Shown here: positions 1 through 12,262 of the stretch, one piece after another | Layout of the letters: every line of letters starts with the position of its first letter | How positions within the stretch are numbered: the stretch's first letter is position 1 | NCBI RefSeq assembly: GCF_024586455.1 | Contig: NC_065922.1 | Location: 36,204,089-36,268,088, forward strand | Origin: Bactrocera neohumeralis | Lineage: Eukaryota; Arthropoda; Insecta; Diptera; Tephritidae | DNA length: 64,000 nt | Direction of reading: 5' to 3' | Translations under genes and position numbers: made by a program | The notes under the pieces: generated by a model | Told to the model about the DNA's origin: nothing | The model's database searches: none | What the model saw: the letters and a program-made list of their open reading frames with translations, nothing else

Positions 1-1
1 G

Positions 2-3000
2 GATTTCAAAAATTTGTGCCAGAACATCGACGTTAGCAGCCTACGAGGTATGTATAGTTGTGAATTAGTTGTGAAACGTGGCATGTTGCATGCATTCTGG
101 GCTGCATTTCTCAACGCGCTTGTGGGTCGAGCTTAGCATTCAATGCCAACCACTGAAAATCGATATTTCAATGCAATTTTTTCGCAAACGTCAGCCATTT
201 GTTGCGATTCCTCCTACACGCGTGCCCACTCAGCCCCAACCGCTGCCACTTAATCACAAATCCGTCAATTAATTTATTTAGCCACACATCAATTCTCTTT
301 CACATTGCGTTTCAGCACGAATTCCCTCATTGCCCGCAATGCCAGCAATGCCACAAATTAAGTTGCCAAAGTCATTACCGAAATTGCGCTCACGTCGCAT
401 ATTTGGACGCTCGCGTGAGGATCTCAGTCGCAACAAAGGTTCGACGAAGGAGCAACAACGTCAACAGTCCATACGGCAGCAGCCGACACAGCCGCCTATA
501 CCGCCTGCTGATTTTATAAATCACTCACCGCGTCACATATCGACCGTTTCATCGCTGATGCATCAGCAACAGCAGCAGCAGCGTGGCGATTCGCAACGTG
601 GCACCTACCGAAGTGCCTGTAGCGTGGACGATGACTACCCGTCACCACGGCAATTTCAAACGGCAGGTCGTATATCGCGGCCCATAAGTCCAATACATAC
701 GTCTGGAAATGACGGCGAGAGTGAGCATGTTGAACCGACTGTTGCCAAGCTGTCGCTAGCGGAAAAGTTGCAGAAAGGTTATAAGGACATCAGCGAATTC
801 CGCCTGAGTCACATCTTTGCGAAGAAGACGGTGGTGCGTAAGGACGTCATACTGGTGGATCAGTATGTGGAGCGTTACAATGAGGAACGTGAACGTGAGC
901 AGGCCGAGCAAGAACGCCGTGATCGTAAGATTGCCGATAATTATCGTTTTAACTTCAAACTTTCGCGACAGGACACAGATAATAGCAAACGTAGCGTTAG
1001 CTCCGAAGAGTCACATAAGCAGGTCGGACAACAGACGTGCCAAAAACATACCTGACCAAAGTGAAGATGAGAGTGGCATGGAGGCTACGCCACCACCACG
1101 CAAACCAGGCATCGCTTCGACACGTTTCGCCAGGGTGCGTAATCCACCGCTGGAGCAGTATATAACTGATGAGAGTAATAACGAGTTGGACGAGGACGAT
1201 GAGGTACCTGCACCGATAGTAGTAAAGCAGAAATCAAAGATTGTACAAAGTTCACCAGAAAGCATGTCCAAAGGAGCAGTGAATAGAAACGCGCTCTCCA
1301 AATTGCGTAATATGAGTCAAAGCAGCGAGGAAACTCCAGAGAAAATAGGTGAGCGAAAACGACGGCGTGCACCTTTATCACCACAGCAGTCCGAGGAGAA
1401 GCAGGAAGCGCCAGCCGCAACAGTGAACGACAATAATCCGCTTAGCGTCATTAAACAGAATATCAAACGTTTTTCGAAATCAATAAGGCGCGCGCAAGAA
1501 CCCGAACCGAACGCAACGAACGCAAATACAGCCGAAGACACGGATGGCGACGGCACGCCTAAGAAAGAGACAAAACAAGTCAGTCGCACTGAAAAATTGG
1601 CAGCTCGTTTACGCAAATTCGCTTCGCATGAAGCCTCTACAGAAAATCTGGATGAGGGGACACCAAAGAAAACTGAAGAACAACGTTCACCCATACGCAC
1701 TGTCATAACCAATAAATTGCAAAATTGGAAGAAGAGCTTTAAGCGTAGACCAACTGAAAGCGAGGCGCAAACTGGTGATGAAACTTCCCCCGAACGTAAC
1801 GCTGAGAAAGGAGAGAAACGCACGGACAATCTAATGAAGAAGCTACGTAATATACGCCAACAAAAGCGTGCACATTCCACAGATGATCTGGATGGCACTG
1901 AAGAGGATGAGGCACACAATACGCCCACAGGCACGACAAAAGATGTTAACGCACGTAAGACGGTCAACTTTGAAAAGCGTTTTGAACAGGCACGTCAACG
2001 TACTCTGAAAAAGATGAATGAGAAGATGCAACAGATTAAGTTCTTTCACAAGTCGCAGGAGAATCTCGACAAAGAATGTAGTGCAACCACAAAAGAGGCT
2101 AGCAAACACCACGAAGTGGACGCTGAAGAAGAATCGGAAGATGAGCGTACCGTCTATGTACGACCACATACTGCTGCCAGGCGTGCTGCAGCCCGTGATA
2201 CGCCAAGCGATTCAGAAGATGAGCAACAGCAAACTGGAAGAGAGCGTATTAAAACCGATAAGCTCACGCAAAGTGAATATGAATTCGACGATGAAGATAT
2301 GCAACATACCCGTACTCTTTGGACTACCAAAAATTTACTCAACGACTCACTGGATTCCGAAACCGATGTCGCGTTTCCACGCGTACTCATACACCAAGAT
2401 AATTCAGACCAATTTGAATCGACACTTATAATAGCAGTGACACGCCCTGCACCATCAAAACCCTCCACACCTATTATAGAGGAAATACACGATGATGCAC
2501 CGAAATTTAAGCCTCCAAGGCGTAGTCGTTCACCAAGTCCAGGCAGCGGTCGCGCCGAATGGATACCAAACAACGAAATAATATCTAACTTCCTAGAGAT
2601 AACTCCACCTAGTCAACGACGTCTATCCGCTGAAGCCATATTGCCGACACCACGGGGTCACACACGCAAAATGTCTATGGACTCCAATTCCGATTCTGAT
2701 TCTTGGATACCCGAGAATGCACGCAACAAAAAAATCAGTTTGCCAAACAAGGAAGACTCAATGGAAGCCGCTACAGGGGTAACACTCAATAGCATCGATG
2801 AGAACGAAGAACCGTGGAAAGTATACCAACATGCGTATTGCGAGGAGAAACTCTACAAAGCGAAAAGCATCGACATATTCGAAGCTAGCGTTCGGAAAGG
2901 TGGTGCAAAAGCAGCTTTCGATGATTTTGAAGAGGAATTGCGGGATGAACCGATATTGCGAGTACCACAAAAGCATATAGATTCCTCGTTTGAGAAAGAC

Positions 3001-4228
3001 AGTAGTGAAGAGCCGTTCGCGGCGGACGATGATAACTCATCGCGAGTAACAAAAATTTCTGTGAGTGTCATACGCGAAGAATGTGAGGAGATAAAGGAGA
3101 GCGAAAATAACAAAGAGAATATTAAGTTGCCTCAGGGTTCTCCTAAAGGTGATGGTCTCAACGCTCATTTAGACGAACATGAGCGCAAAATTGTACATAA
3201 TAAGGACGAAGATGCCGACAAGGATGAAGATGATGACGATGATAGACCACCGTCGGCTGCGCCTTCACCACCTCCTTCAGTATCACCACCACCGCCACCG
3301 TTGCCGTTAAGAAAACCAATTCTCTTACCATCCAAATCAATGGAGGAATCACCGCCAGTACCGACTATGAAACCACCAATGCCACCTTCTAAACCACCAC
3401 CACGCATACCCGATCGAACGCCATCGATGACACGGATCGCCAAACCGCTAGTAAAGACGTCTTCCTTGCGTTTGGCCTACAACGAACAAGTTAAACCTTC
3501 AGACGTGGGTAAGGTCAACAAGCTCATCTCGCGCTTCGAGACACCACAATCGAATGTGACACAACGACCGCGCGTTATACGCAGACGTCTGACGCGTGAC
3601 GAATCCGAGGAATACACTGACGATGAAGATGATTTGGAGGAGGAGGAAGATGGTGAACCAGAAACGGACGCAATGAATGCGAACTCCGAGCGTGATGTCA
3701 CACCAACACCAACGAATACACCACGCATGTACTCTTTAGAGTCTGATACAGAGAGTTTGCCTACAGTTGCAACAAAAGTGAACACAACAAAGCGAACAAC
3801 CGTCAAGATAGAAGAAAATGTTACAATAACACAACGTAGCAATGTGTCCAATGGCAATACGTCTAAGGTTTATAGTGATTTGCCAAGAATAACTTTAAAT
3901 TTCGACAACAATTCCAATTTGAATTTGAGTTGTGCAAGCTCGGAATATGGTTCACCGCTGGAGTATCCCTCAAGTTTGATCGGTTCGACCGAGACCACAC
4001 CGATACCAGAGCGCAAGCCGCAAGAAGTGCAAAATTTGAGAAGTGCCGAACGCAATCGACGTTCAATGACGCGAGACGATGACAAATTCTTATCCTTCGA
4101 TAGTGATGATGGTGAGTATGGCAATTTTTTTAGTGAATATTTGAAACTAATTTTACACTTTCTTTTTAGAAAACAGTTACTATTCGATAAGTTCGACTGG
4201 CAGCAGCCGTTATGTTGTGGAGATTTGA
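2..4228 (+). CDS. Large charged disordered protein, 3' part; function unknown
   Basis: Three exons can be read: 2-47 (start lies before the window), 316-4111 and 4170-4228. They join through GT-AG introns at 48-315 and 4112-4169 and stop with TGA at 4226. The visible part is about 1,300 residues. I do not recognise the family. The protein is low-complexity and charged. It starts with a basic segment (FGRSREDLS, codons at 402-428) and has a glutamine run near 562-582. A helical charged stretch (VDQYVERYNEEREREQ, about 855-902) follows. Several basic stretches are each followed by an S-x-E/D-N/D-L-D motif (1636, 1876, 2053). Two WIP-containing segments lie near 2560 and 2703, an acidic run at about 3205-3243, and a proline-rich block at 3247-3420 that could bind SH3, WW or EVH1 domains. 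The C-terminus is SSRYVVEI. The frame used up to about 1010 differs from the frame used after about 1040 (see findings). A cytoskeletal or scaffold role is only a guess from composition. Confidence 0.75.
48..315 (+). other. Intron of the first gene
   Basis: The donor GTATGT follows CTACGAG at 47, and the acceptor TTGCGTTTCAG ends at 315. Joining at phase 1 links codons ...SSLR to ARIPSLPAMP without a stop. This makes the apparent start at 330 internal. Confidence 0.6.
4112..4169 (+). other. Short last intron of the first gene
   Basis: The 58-nt intron has donor GTGAGT and pyrimidine-rich acceptor TTTCTTTTTAG. Splicing gives the C-terminal reading DDENSYYSISSTG. Reading through instead gives an unrelated extension to 4290 in a different frame, so the long unspliced frame is rejected. 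Confidence 0.85.
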
Positions 4229-4523
4229 GTTTAGTGAAGATGCTTATTATTAAATTATATTATAAAAGTGTTGTGCAGTCAGATGTATAGTTAAATGTAC
4301 TTATATTATTTAAAGTAACAAATATAAAGCCGTCAGGGAGTGACAGGACTACATTATTTATTTAAAGCGAATTATAGTTGACTGAAAAAGAAATATACAA
4401 AGGGAGTGTTGAGTTTTCAAAAACTGCGCTAATCAATGTATTGTACGGAGGTTTAAGAAAAGAGCTTCTACGTGTACGGCAATCCTTGTTTTTTGAGGTT
4501 GTTTGAGTCAGACGATCAATAAA
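4229..4523 (+). terminator. 3' UTR of the first gene with candidate poly(A) signals
   Basis: AT-rich sequence follows the TGA. A weak AATATAAA lies near 4320 and a canonical AATAAA at 4518-4523. The end of the transcript cannot be fixed from sequence alone. Confidence 0.35.
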
Positions 4524-5420
4524 ACAAAGGAGTTGGAAGTAGGATAGAAAACAGTGCCCCTTCGGACTCAATTTACGCTAGATGCGCCACTTTGATACAC
4601 TATCCTGATATCACGCTTTATTGGATGGATTCCAAGAGTTCAATGTCTGGTTTGTGATGAAGCTAAGCACTCGCAGGAGGAAGTGTGGAACCGTTTTTGG
4701 ACATATCTATTTCTTTCGCTATCCTCCATTTGGTTGTATTATAGATTTTCATCTGAGCTATTTGTTCACTTTTGAGCTCCCTGTTGAACCTCGGACAACA
4801 CCCTAGATTCGTCGAGAGAGACTTAGCTTAGCTTATCCAGACTTTGCCAACTCGTCTTCTTTTTCGTGGCTGAAAATATTTCTGCCAGTGGGAACCGAAA
4901 TTATGGAGAAGTGGAGTTGACATGCCACTGAACTTAAAGCCGTCCACCATTTGTTTACTAAGCTGTAATGTGCCTATGTAAATGGTCGTTTTTTGTACCC
5001 TCTCATAGTTGTTCAATAAAACTTCCCTTCCTAATACTACTTCCGCTTGGAAGATGTTGAGTTTGGTAGATGGAAAGATAGAAAGATTTCAAGATCCTCG
5101 GAGTATACTATACGTACTCGTCCCTACACCGCAGTCCAATTTATAACCACGCTATAGGTTCGGTGGGAGTACTTACAATATATATTTTTTCCACGTACCT
5201 TAGTTAATTCCAAGTTGATCCGGATTTAACGTACAGTGTTAGGTCGGTACTTTAAAGCATGCTTAATACCGTCGCCCTTATGGACTTCGTTTGAAAATAT
5301 AAAATTACGGACAGGGATGGACAGTTTTCCACACAAAACTTAAGCAGTAATTGTAAGATTCTACTGGATGAGTTTTTAGGCCAATTAGTCCATAGTTTAA
5401 GAAGAAAATTTAGCCCTCCA
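4524..5420. other. Non-coding, unassigned, probably repeat debris
   Basis: No open frame of any length reads like protein. The stretch lies directly before a Helitron helicase relic and could be an eroded upstream part of that element, but I could not recognise any other Helitron motif in it. Confidence 0.3.
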
Positions 5421-5423
5421 AGC

Positions 5424-5693
5424 ATGAGCAATAGAACGAGGCTGCTTATTAAGCAATTGAAGGATAATTTAACTGTAGCAACCATTATCACCCGCCCAGC
5501 AGCTGGTCAACCAGTTCATATACCGAGGATTTCGATGATTCCAAGTGATCTGCGAATCCGATTTAAACGGCTTCAATTTCAGGCGAAAACATCTTTCGCT
5601 ATGACTATAAACAAGTCCCAAGGCCACACTTTCGAATTGGTAGCGATTGACCTACAAAAAGAATGTTTTACTCATGGCCAACTGTACCAGAAC
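5424..5693 (+). mobile_element. Helitron relic: C-terminal part of the Pif1-like helicase
   Basis: The translation contains NRTRLLIKQL, then IPRI.MIPSD, FKRLQFQ, FAMTINKSQGHTFE and FTHGQLYQ. These match, in order, the NGTRL, IPRI, FKRLQFP, AMTINKSQGQ and HGQLYVA blocks of the last helicase motifs of Helitron Rep/Hel proteins. Helicase motifs V and VI are recognisable, but the frame degenerates after GQLYQ, where VACSR is expected. No Rep (HUH) domain and no terminal hairpin were found, so this is a fragment and not a functional element. Confidence 0.85.
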
Positions 5694-5699
5694 CAGGGT

Positions 5700-7890
5700 A
5701 AGGATATTGATACTTTATATCTCTTTATGTTAAAATTCATTCCCATTCATAAATACAAAAGTTATATTTTAAATCATAAGCATTTGTTCAAAATTCATTC
5801 ATTCAAAAAATGATTGGTTCACCAAAATTGCTATATCTTCTTAACTAATAGTCATAATCTTAATAATAGAAATCATATAGAGGCTATTAGTAGTACTAAC
5901 TATGTATCACACAGTAAAACGTGGACAAGTACTCTAGTTTAGGCTAGTCTAGAAGGAAAAAATAACCCAGCCCATTAATGTAATCAATGATGATTCTGGT
6001 GATTTACACCGAAAGCACCGTTAAGGAAAAGTGGGAAGCAGTGTGACAAGGAAGAAGAAAATCAAGACCCAGGGGCGCCTTCAAATCCGGAAAAGAGACC
6101 TATACATACCAAAGATAGAAACATTTAAGTACATTTACTATTAGAAAAATTAATTTTCCACCAAAAATCTGCTAATCTCATAATCAAACACAGCTTAGGC
6201 CACAGCACAGCTGTCGATAATCGCAAAATAATCCATTTAGAGTACAATTAACGTTATTTAAGCAGTTAAAGCGGAACCCAAATGCTGTTTAGGCTACGTA
6301 GAAACATATGTGCCATTATTTGGCTTACCCCTGTGGCGGCATTAAAATAAACCACAAATTAAATTTACACCATTAAATGTGCAAGAAAAATGGGAAATAT
6401 TGGCATAGAAGCAAATGAATTGATTAAATTAAGCACGTGTGGACAGCGGAAGGAAAATAGGGCAAAAGGGGCTGTTTCGAGATTGACCAAACAGCAGGAG
6501 CTGCAACACACCGCAACGCAAGGTTTACGAAGGCAACACTGAAGCATAGAGATCAAAGTACTGATATTGACGTCCCTAATCAAGCAGACTTTTGACTGCA
6601 ACGAAGTCGCAGTCGCAGTAGGGTGTATGAAACACTCAAACGCCGTTAAAAAATATTAATATTTTATTTTTTTTAATGAACACAGGATGTTTTTAAATCA
6701 ATTATTCGGCCTGCAACACAACAACCCTTAACAGCAAAAAAATTAAAAACATTGAAATCGATACAGTGATTTAACTTGCTGTGATCTTTGTTGGCTCTTA
6801 AAAGACTGCTGTAGACAAATGGGTACGCCAAACTCAAACACATATACATTTAGCCTACTCGAACTGTTAATTGCAAGCATAAAGCATTCAGAAGCCCATA
6901 TTGCTTGTCATAAGCTGAAAACTACCCGCGCATGCGCCAAGCGCCAGCTGACGTCCGATCGTTCATAAGGGTTGTTTGCCTTATGACTACAAGCCACGGA
7001 AGTGCGGCATAATGCACACGTCGTGTTTGCATTTAAAACTACTATATACATACATATATACATACATACATATGTATGTAAATGAAAATATTTGAGAATA
7101 TGCTCGTGTGAAATTAAGCGCAGGGTCGTCATGCTGCAACGAGTCCGTAGGCAAGCACCCACGAGCAACTGCAATGAGTAGGTGAGTGAGTAAGCGCCTA
7201 TAAAATGTGTGCTTGTTTGAGGGTATAGTCATAATTTTTTGTGTAGGTACCGCTTGAGTGTTATATCATGCTTTTAATTGTTAATTTATGCTAATTAATT
7301 AACGGACAACTGGACAGGCGTGCGATAAAACGAAAATTCGGTGTGCCTGCTGCATATTAGCTCACCGAACCGGACACTATGAGTCTTTCCAGTGAAATTA
7401 GTATACTTAAAAAGTATTTTAGTAATAGTGAGCTTGCTATCAACTAGCTGATTACTTACACCTTTGGGACTGTATTATACAGTCAGTGATGGCAGCACTT
7501 TACCAGCGCCAATAATGGCCTCAACGACGAGATATCCTTTAATATTCTTAAAGGACCAAAACTTGTTATTCATGATTGTTGGATTTTTTGACGAAGTTAG
7601 CTAGAAATGCAGTTAATAATAGGTAATGAACAACAGGCCTATGAAAAAAGCTTTCTGTGCTTTTAATACTCCGCGTAGCCATACTATGAACTCATGATCC
7701 GTACTTTTAAATGTTGGCGTGGTAAGTGATGATGTAGTTCCTTTTAATATACTTCGGTATCGCTTGAATATGAGCTTTATTGATCAAGCTTTAAATATAA
7801 ACTGTATTCGATTCGGTGCAACCCTACACAATTTTGTATTTCCATTTGACATTTGAACCATTCAATATAGTAATACTTTGCTGAAATGAA
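5700..7890. other. Intergenic, no gene seen
   Basis: AT-rich unique-looking sequence with many stops in all frames. A palindromic TACATA/TATGTA microsatellite lies at about 7047-7080. Nothing else is supportable. Confidence 0.4.
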
Positions 7891-7899
7891 ATGAGATCG

Positions 7900-8544
7900 A
7901 ATCATTTCTACAGTGAATGATAACAGGAATCGAAAATGGATCAAATTCGACAATAATGTGCGAAAAAGATCATGGTCCAAGCGTGGTAAAGCTCAACAAA
8001 TGGTCGCAAAGCCAGGATTGACCACTCGAAAGGTTATGCTGAGTGTTTGGTGGGATAGGAAAGCAATCATCCACTATGAGCTGCTCTAGCCTGGTCGAAC
8101 GATTGATTCTACAATTTACTCTCAACAACTGATGACATTGAAGCAAGCACTCGAAAAGAAACAGCCAAAACTGATTAACAAGAAAAGACACGTCTTCCAT
8201 TAGGGCAACGCTAGGCCACACACATTTTTGATGACGCGGCAAAAACTGGGAGAGCTTGGCTGGGAAGTTTCGACCACCATATAGCACTGACCTTGCACCA
8301 TCGGACTAACATTTGTTTCAGTCAATGCAGAACTCCCTTAATGGAGTAAAGTTGGCTTCAAGAGAAGCCTGTGAAAATTACTTGTTGCAGTTTTTCGCCG
8401 AGAAACCAGAAAAGTTTTACACTGATGAAATAATGTCTCTAGCGGAAAAATTAAAAAGTTTGGTTCATTAAAGTTCATTATAAATATAAAAAAAAATAAG
8501 TTGAAGTTTGATTGGAAATACGAAAAGACTTTTTCGACTACCCA
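7900..8544 (+). mobile_element. 5'-truncated mariner copy with decayed transposase C-terminal half
   Basis: The plus strand reads FDNNVRKRSWSKRGK, then VAKPGLTTRKVML, WWDRKAIIHYELL, NARPHTFLMTRQK and EKFYTDEIMSLAEK. This is the catalytic and C-terminal order of mariner transposases, of the mellifera type by my reading. Where the catalytic VFHQDN block is expected the sequence is VFH, a TAG stop at 8201-8203, then GN, so that aspartate is lost. A perfect copy of the family terminal repeat closes the element at 8516-8544. The 5' end and N-terminal domain are missing. Confidence 0.85.
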
Positions 8545-11420
8545 TTATTTAATGGAAGAAGCGAACAGAGAAATGGCGAATCGAAGAAAACTTCAGTTTC
8601 TGATAACAATTCCACTTAGACGCCATCTATAATGTTCAGTTTTTCCTAAAAAACTACTAACTATCGACCTGTAGTAAAAAAAGATGGATCTACAATTATT
8701 ACAAAACCGATATTGTATAAGTTGTTTGGAAGATCTGCCTGAAAAACAAAAATTAAGTCGAAAGTGAAAAATTATTTTGCATTGGCATTTACAATGCCAT
8801 GAAAATTATAACGCCAACCAAAAGGGATTTAAGTTCATACATAAGTACGTATGCATATAGAACTTAAAACCTTCGCAACATAGTCGAATACTGTAAAACA
8901 ACGCCAAAGTTTATCAAAGGCACTATTTACAGTAAAATGAACAGTTAAACAAAAGCAATGAAATTCGAACCAAGTCTTGAGTGGTTTTATTTTAGCATTG
9001 TTCTTAATCAAGCTCGTGCCACTTTTATAGAAAAATTAATAAAAAAAAAAAGTAACAAGTATAAAATTAAATAAAATGGAATAATAGAGACTAAAATGCT
9101 TTACAAAATTGTCTACTTCTACCACTTCGCACTTTTTGCCTCAAATAGACTGATTTTCGGTTCCATTCACTGATTTCAACATTCTTCAATAAATTTAATT
9201 CCACCAATTGTGTGTATGTGTGCGTGAACCCTTTAAAAGCCTTACTTTGTTTTTCTACTTTGTCAGTGGTATTGTTTTCCACTGTCTTTGTTTACTTCTC
9301 CGACTGGTGGAGTGTCACCCGATGTTGCATTTTGCCTGCGTATGTTGCATGCAACACCAACCACACCGTGAGTAAATAAAACCTGAACATTTCATTTGAT
9401 TCGTAGCAATAAAGTAAATAAATAAATTTGTTTTTGGGAAAGCAAAATTTCATTTTAGCGAATTTTTGAGCCACATTGCTGACAACATACAACATACACA
9501 CAAAGCGTTGGGAATTACATTATATGCATTCGTGAATTTAATACACAAATAAAGTAGGAATGTGTTTCAGGCATTGTTGTCCCATTTCAGCACCAACAAG
9601 AAGCAAAGGAACTGCAGGAGTGCAGTGGTGCAGTGGCAGCCAACGGAGGGTAGTATGCAACCAGCTGGTCCCGGTAAACAACACACCACCGTGTGTAAAT
9701 ATTATTACCTACTGTTATTCGGCTGCAAGCTGCTGAAATGCAATGAAAATTTCAACTTCCGCGATTTGTGCGCAGCCAGGAATGCATTCACCTTTTCAAT
9801 GGTGGTGGTGATGGTGCTGCTGCAACTCCTGCCTAATTACAAATGAGAAGTAGGGGAGAGCGGTAAATGGCATTCAACACGGTGATAGTAGTTACCTACT
9901 CTCAAATAAGTCATATCCTCTGCCAGCAATCAACGTTAATAATGAGAAGTATCTAAAGGATATTGGAAAGCGGAGAATTATTTGAGGTGAATGCACAGCT
10001 GGGCACCAAAATGCAGATGTTCCTTTCACGGTTTAGTTATAATTGAAGGCTTTGAGCGAAATAGAAAATGATAGAAAAGGCTCGAAAGGATGTGAAAGCA
10101 TAATAATGCCAATAAATATCGTTATGGATATAAGTATGTATGCATATTTATGGTGGAGAATATTAAATGTTTACAATTAATAAAATTTAATTTGGGAATA
10201 CGAAATTGAATGAATTGTGAGAAACAGCGTTACTTCATGCACATGTGCGAACGTGAAAAAAACAAAAATAGTAGGATACTAAAATATTACTCAGACATAA
10301 ATAAAACGAATAAATTCAATAAAGATCGAATTTATTAGTGATGGCCTGTTTTTTAGGGATTTTTTAGGATTTTTTTCTACGACCAGTAAATAGATAGAGA
10401 TTTAAGTTTAATATTATTTATTAATATATATTTCGAAATATAAATATAAACTAAAAATAAATGGAGTTAAAACGAATTCCGGCATTAAATTGGCTTATTT
10501 GAAGAAAAAAAAATAACTGTATGCCTAAATGCACGGAATGAACTATTATCAAATGAATATACAAAAAATTGGACTTTTGGTATACATTTGAAATAAAAGT
10601 TGCGAAATTTTGCAGATTTTCGATTGATAATAGTTCATTCGATGCGTTTATATGAGTATGTCCTATAGATTTCAAGTCATTCGGTCAAGCCGTTTTTGAG
10701 ATACGATGGAGGAAAGTTTGAAAAACACAGTTTTGAGAAAAACGCGTTTAAAGTTTCAAGTCACAATAGGCTCCAACCGTAACTGCCAACTCAGCGCTCC
10801 GAACAGCACTTGCTTCTACCTGCTGTATCTTTAAAACGACTTGGAATTTTCAAAAATCCCTTTACTACCGTATTCTAGACATGTTAAGATAGCAATTTAT
10901 GAAAAAAAAATTTTTGATTTTTTGAGCCCGTCACATGGGATGACCCCCTTAATGAACAAAATTAACAACTCAAATATCTCATTGCTAGACCTTCATAGTC
11001 AATAACTCTTAGAGACATGCAATTTTTTGTGATACATTTTAAAACAATCTCAAAAAGTCAAACTAAACATAAAAAAGTTTTAATATCTGAATCTCGAATC
11101 ATAGCTCACGCCTTATATTATGTAGTATGGTGTAGCGAAAAAAGGAGAAATGAGGGCTATTTTTCAGGACTAATACAAGTAAACCGAAGCCTAGAGAAAA
11201 ATTTCATATTTTTATATGTCAATGTTCGCGATTTAAGCGACAATCCTTAATTTTTATCTTTATATGTATAATTCAGTCACTTCTTTCTATACTGTACTGT
11301 GACTTCTTAAAAATTTGATTTAAACCACCTTCATATGAAATTGATAGTGTAAGCAGAATTCTGAATCATATGTTTTTGGACCAGATTTACGCCAGGTTAC
11401 ATAAGGAACATACATACATA
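8545..11420. other. Intergenic, no gene seen
   Basis: AT-rich, with short frames only. The frame at about 9562-9846 does not resemble a known protein. The part at 10680-10952 looks like one end of a repeat closing in CCCCCTTAA (listed separately). Everything else is unassigned. Confidence 0.35.
10680..10952. repeat. Fragment of a TTAA-ended short repeat
   Basis: The segment ends in GATGACCCCCTTAA at 10939-10952. This resembles the G/C-run plus TTAA ends seen at 27942, 28676, 31198 and 40289. The opposite end was not found. Confidence 0.4.
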
Positions 11421-11450
11421 CTATCTGATCAAATTGAACCCGGCATTTAC
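11421..11450. repeat. Isolated mariner-like terminal repeat
   Basis: CTGATCAAATTGAACCCGG closely matches the left terminal repeat of the mariner at 41791 (CTGATCAAATTTGACCCGG). No transposase sequence follows, so it is a solo end or the edge of a deleted copy. Confidence 0.5.
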
Positions 11451-11577
11451 ATTTTACAATTTACATTTTCAGTTTTTTAATACAAATCTTTTTTATCAGC
11501 AATAAAAGGCTTCTGAGACAATAGAAGAATGCCAATAGTTACAAGCCTGTTGTTTTTTGTTGTTGCTGTTTTAACGA

Positions 11578-12262
11578 TTATCTAGCCCCGTTAAGTTGGT
11601 AAGGTTCAGATAAGTTGTCATCGAGGTCATCCAATGATAGACCCAGGAAATGTGCAGTTTCGACGGAGTCGGACCATAGGAAGAAAGGTGTCAGATGTAC
11701 AGAATTAGCTGGGCATGCAAATAGGTGGTCAGAGTCATGCGGAGACTCGTTGCAAGCTGTAGTTACCGATCCAAACGAGGTTAGATCTCCGAAAGAACAG
11801 TCCATCTTATTCTTTAATGGCGTAGACACCGCTTACGCGATTATAGCCGAGTTAACAACAGCGCGCCAGTCGTTTCTCTTTTCGCAAGGTGGCGCCAATT
11901 GGAGATTCCAAGCGAAGCCAGGTTCTTCTCCACCTGGTTTTTCCAACGGAAAGGAGCCCTTCCTCTGCTTCCCCGGCGGGTACTGCGTCGAATATTTTCA
12001 GAGCTGAAGTGCTTTCGTCCATTTGCTGCACTACTATGTCAATGTCGTCATATAACTCAACTCATCGTTCCATCGCAATACTACCGTTGCCAATGCGCAA
12101 AGGATCATAAATCTTCGGCAGAATCTTTCTCTCGAAAACTCGTAACGTCGACTCATCAGATGTTGTCTTCGTCCATGCCTCTGCACCATATAGCAGGACA
12201 GGAATAATGAGTGACTTATAAAGTTTGATCTTTGGTTGAAATTGCTTTCAATCCAAGTTCAG
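11578..12262 (-). mobile_element. Non-LTR retrotransposon relic, C-terminal end of the ORF
   Basis: On the minus strand the sequence reads LYKSLIIPVLLYGAEAWT, followed by TTSDESTLRVFERKILP. This is the post-reverse-transcriptase segment typical of RTE/I-type non-LTR elements. Further on it reads WRRTWLRLE and PIGATLRKEKRLA, the tail that also occurs on the plus strand near 18040-18125. The protein frame is broken by stops and shifts. No 5' end, reverse transcriptase core or poly(A) tail is visible here. Confidence 0.7.

Noticed and set aside
817..4290. A single 1,157-codon frame as the whole first gene
   Set aside because: Its first part (817 to about 1020) is the shadow of the better frame, its end runs through the 58-nt intron, and the true start lies before the window.
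9562..9846. A small secreted or membrane protein
   Set aside because: No family resemblance, no clear start context, and composition like the surrounding non-coding DNA.
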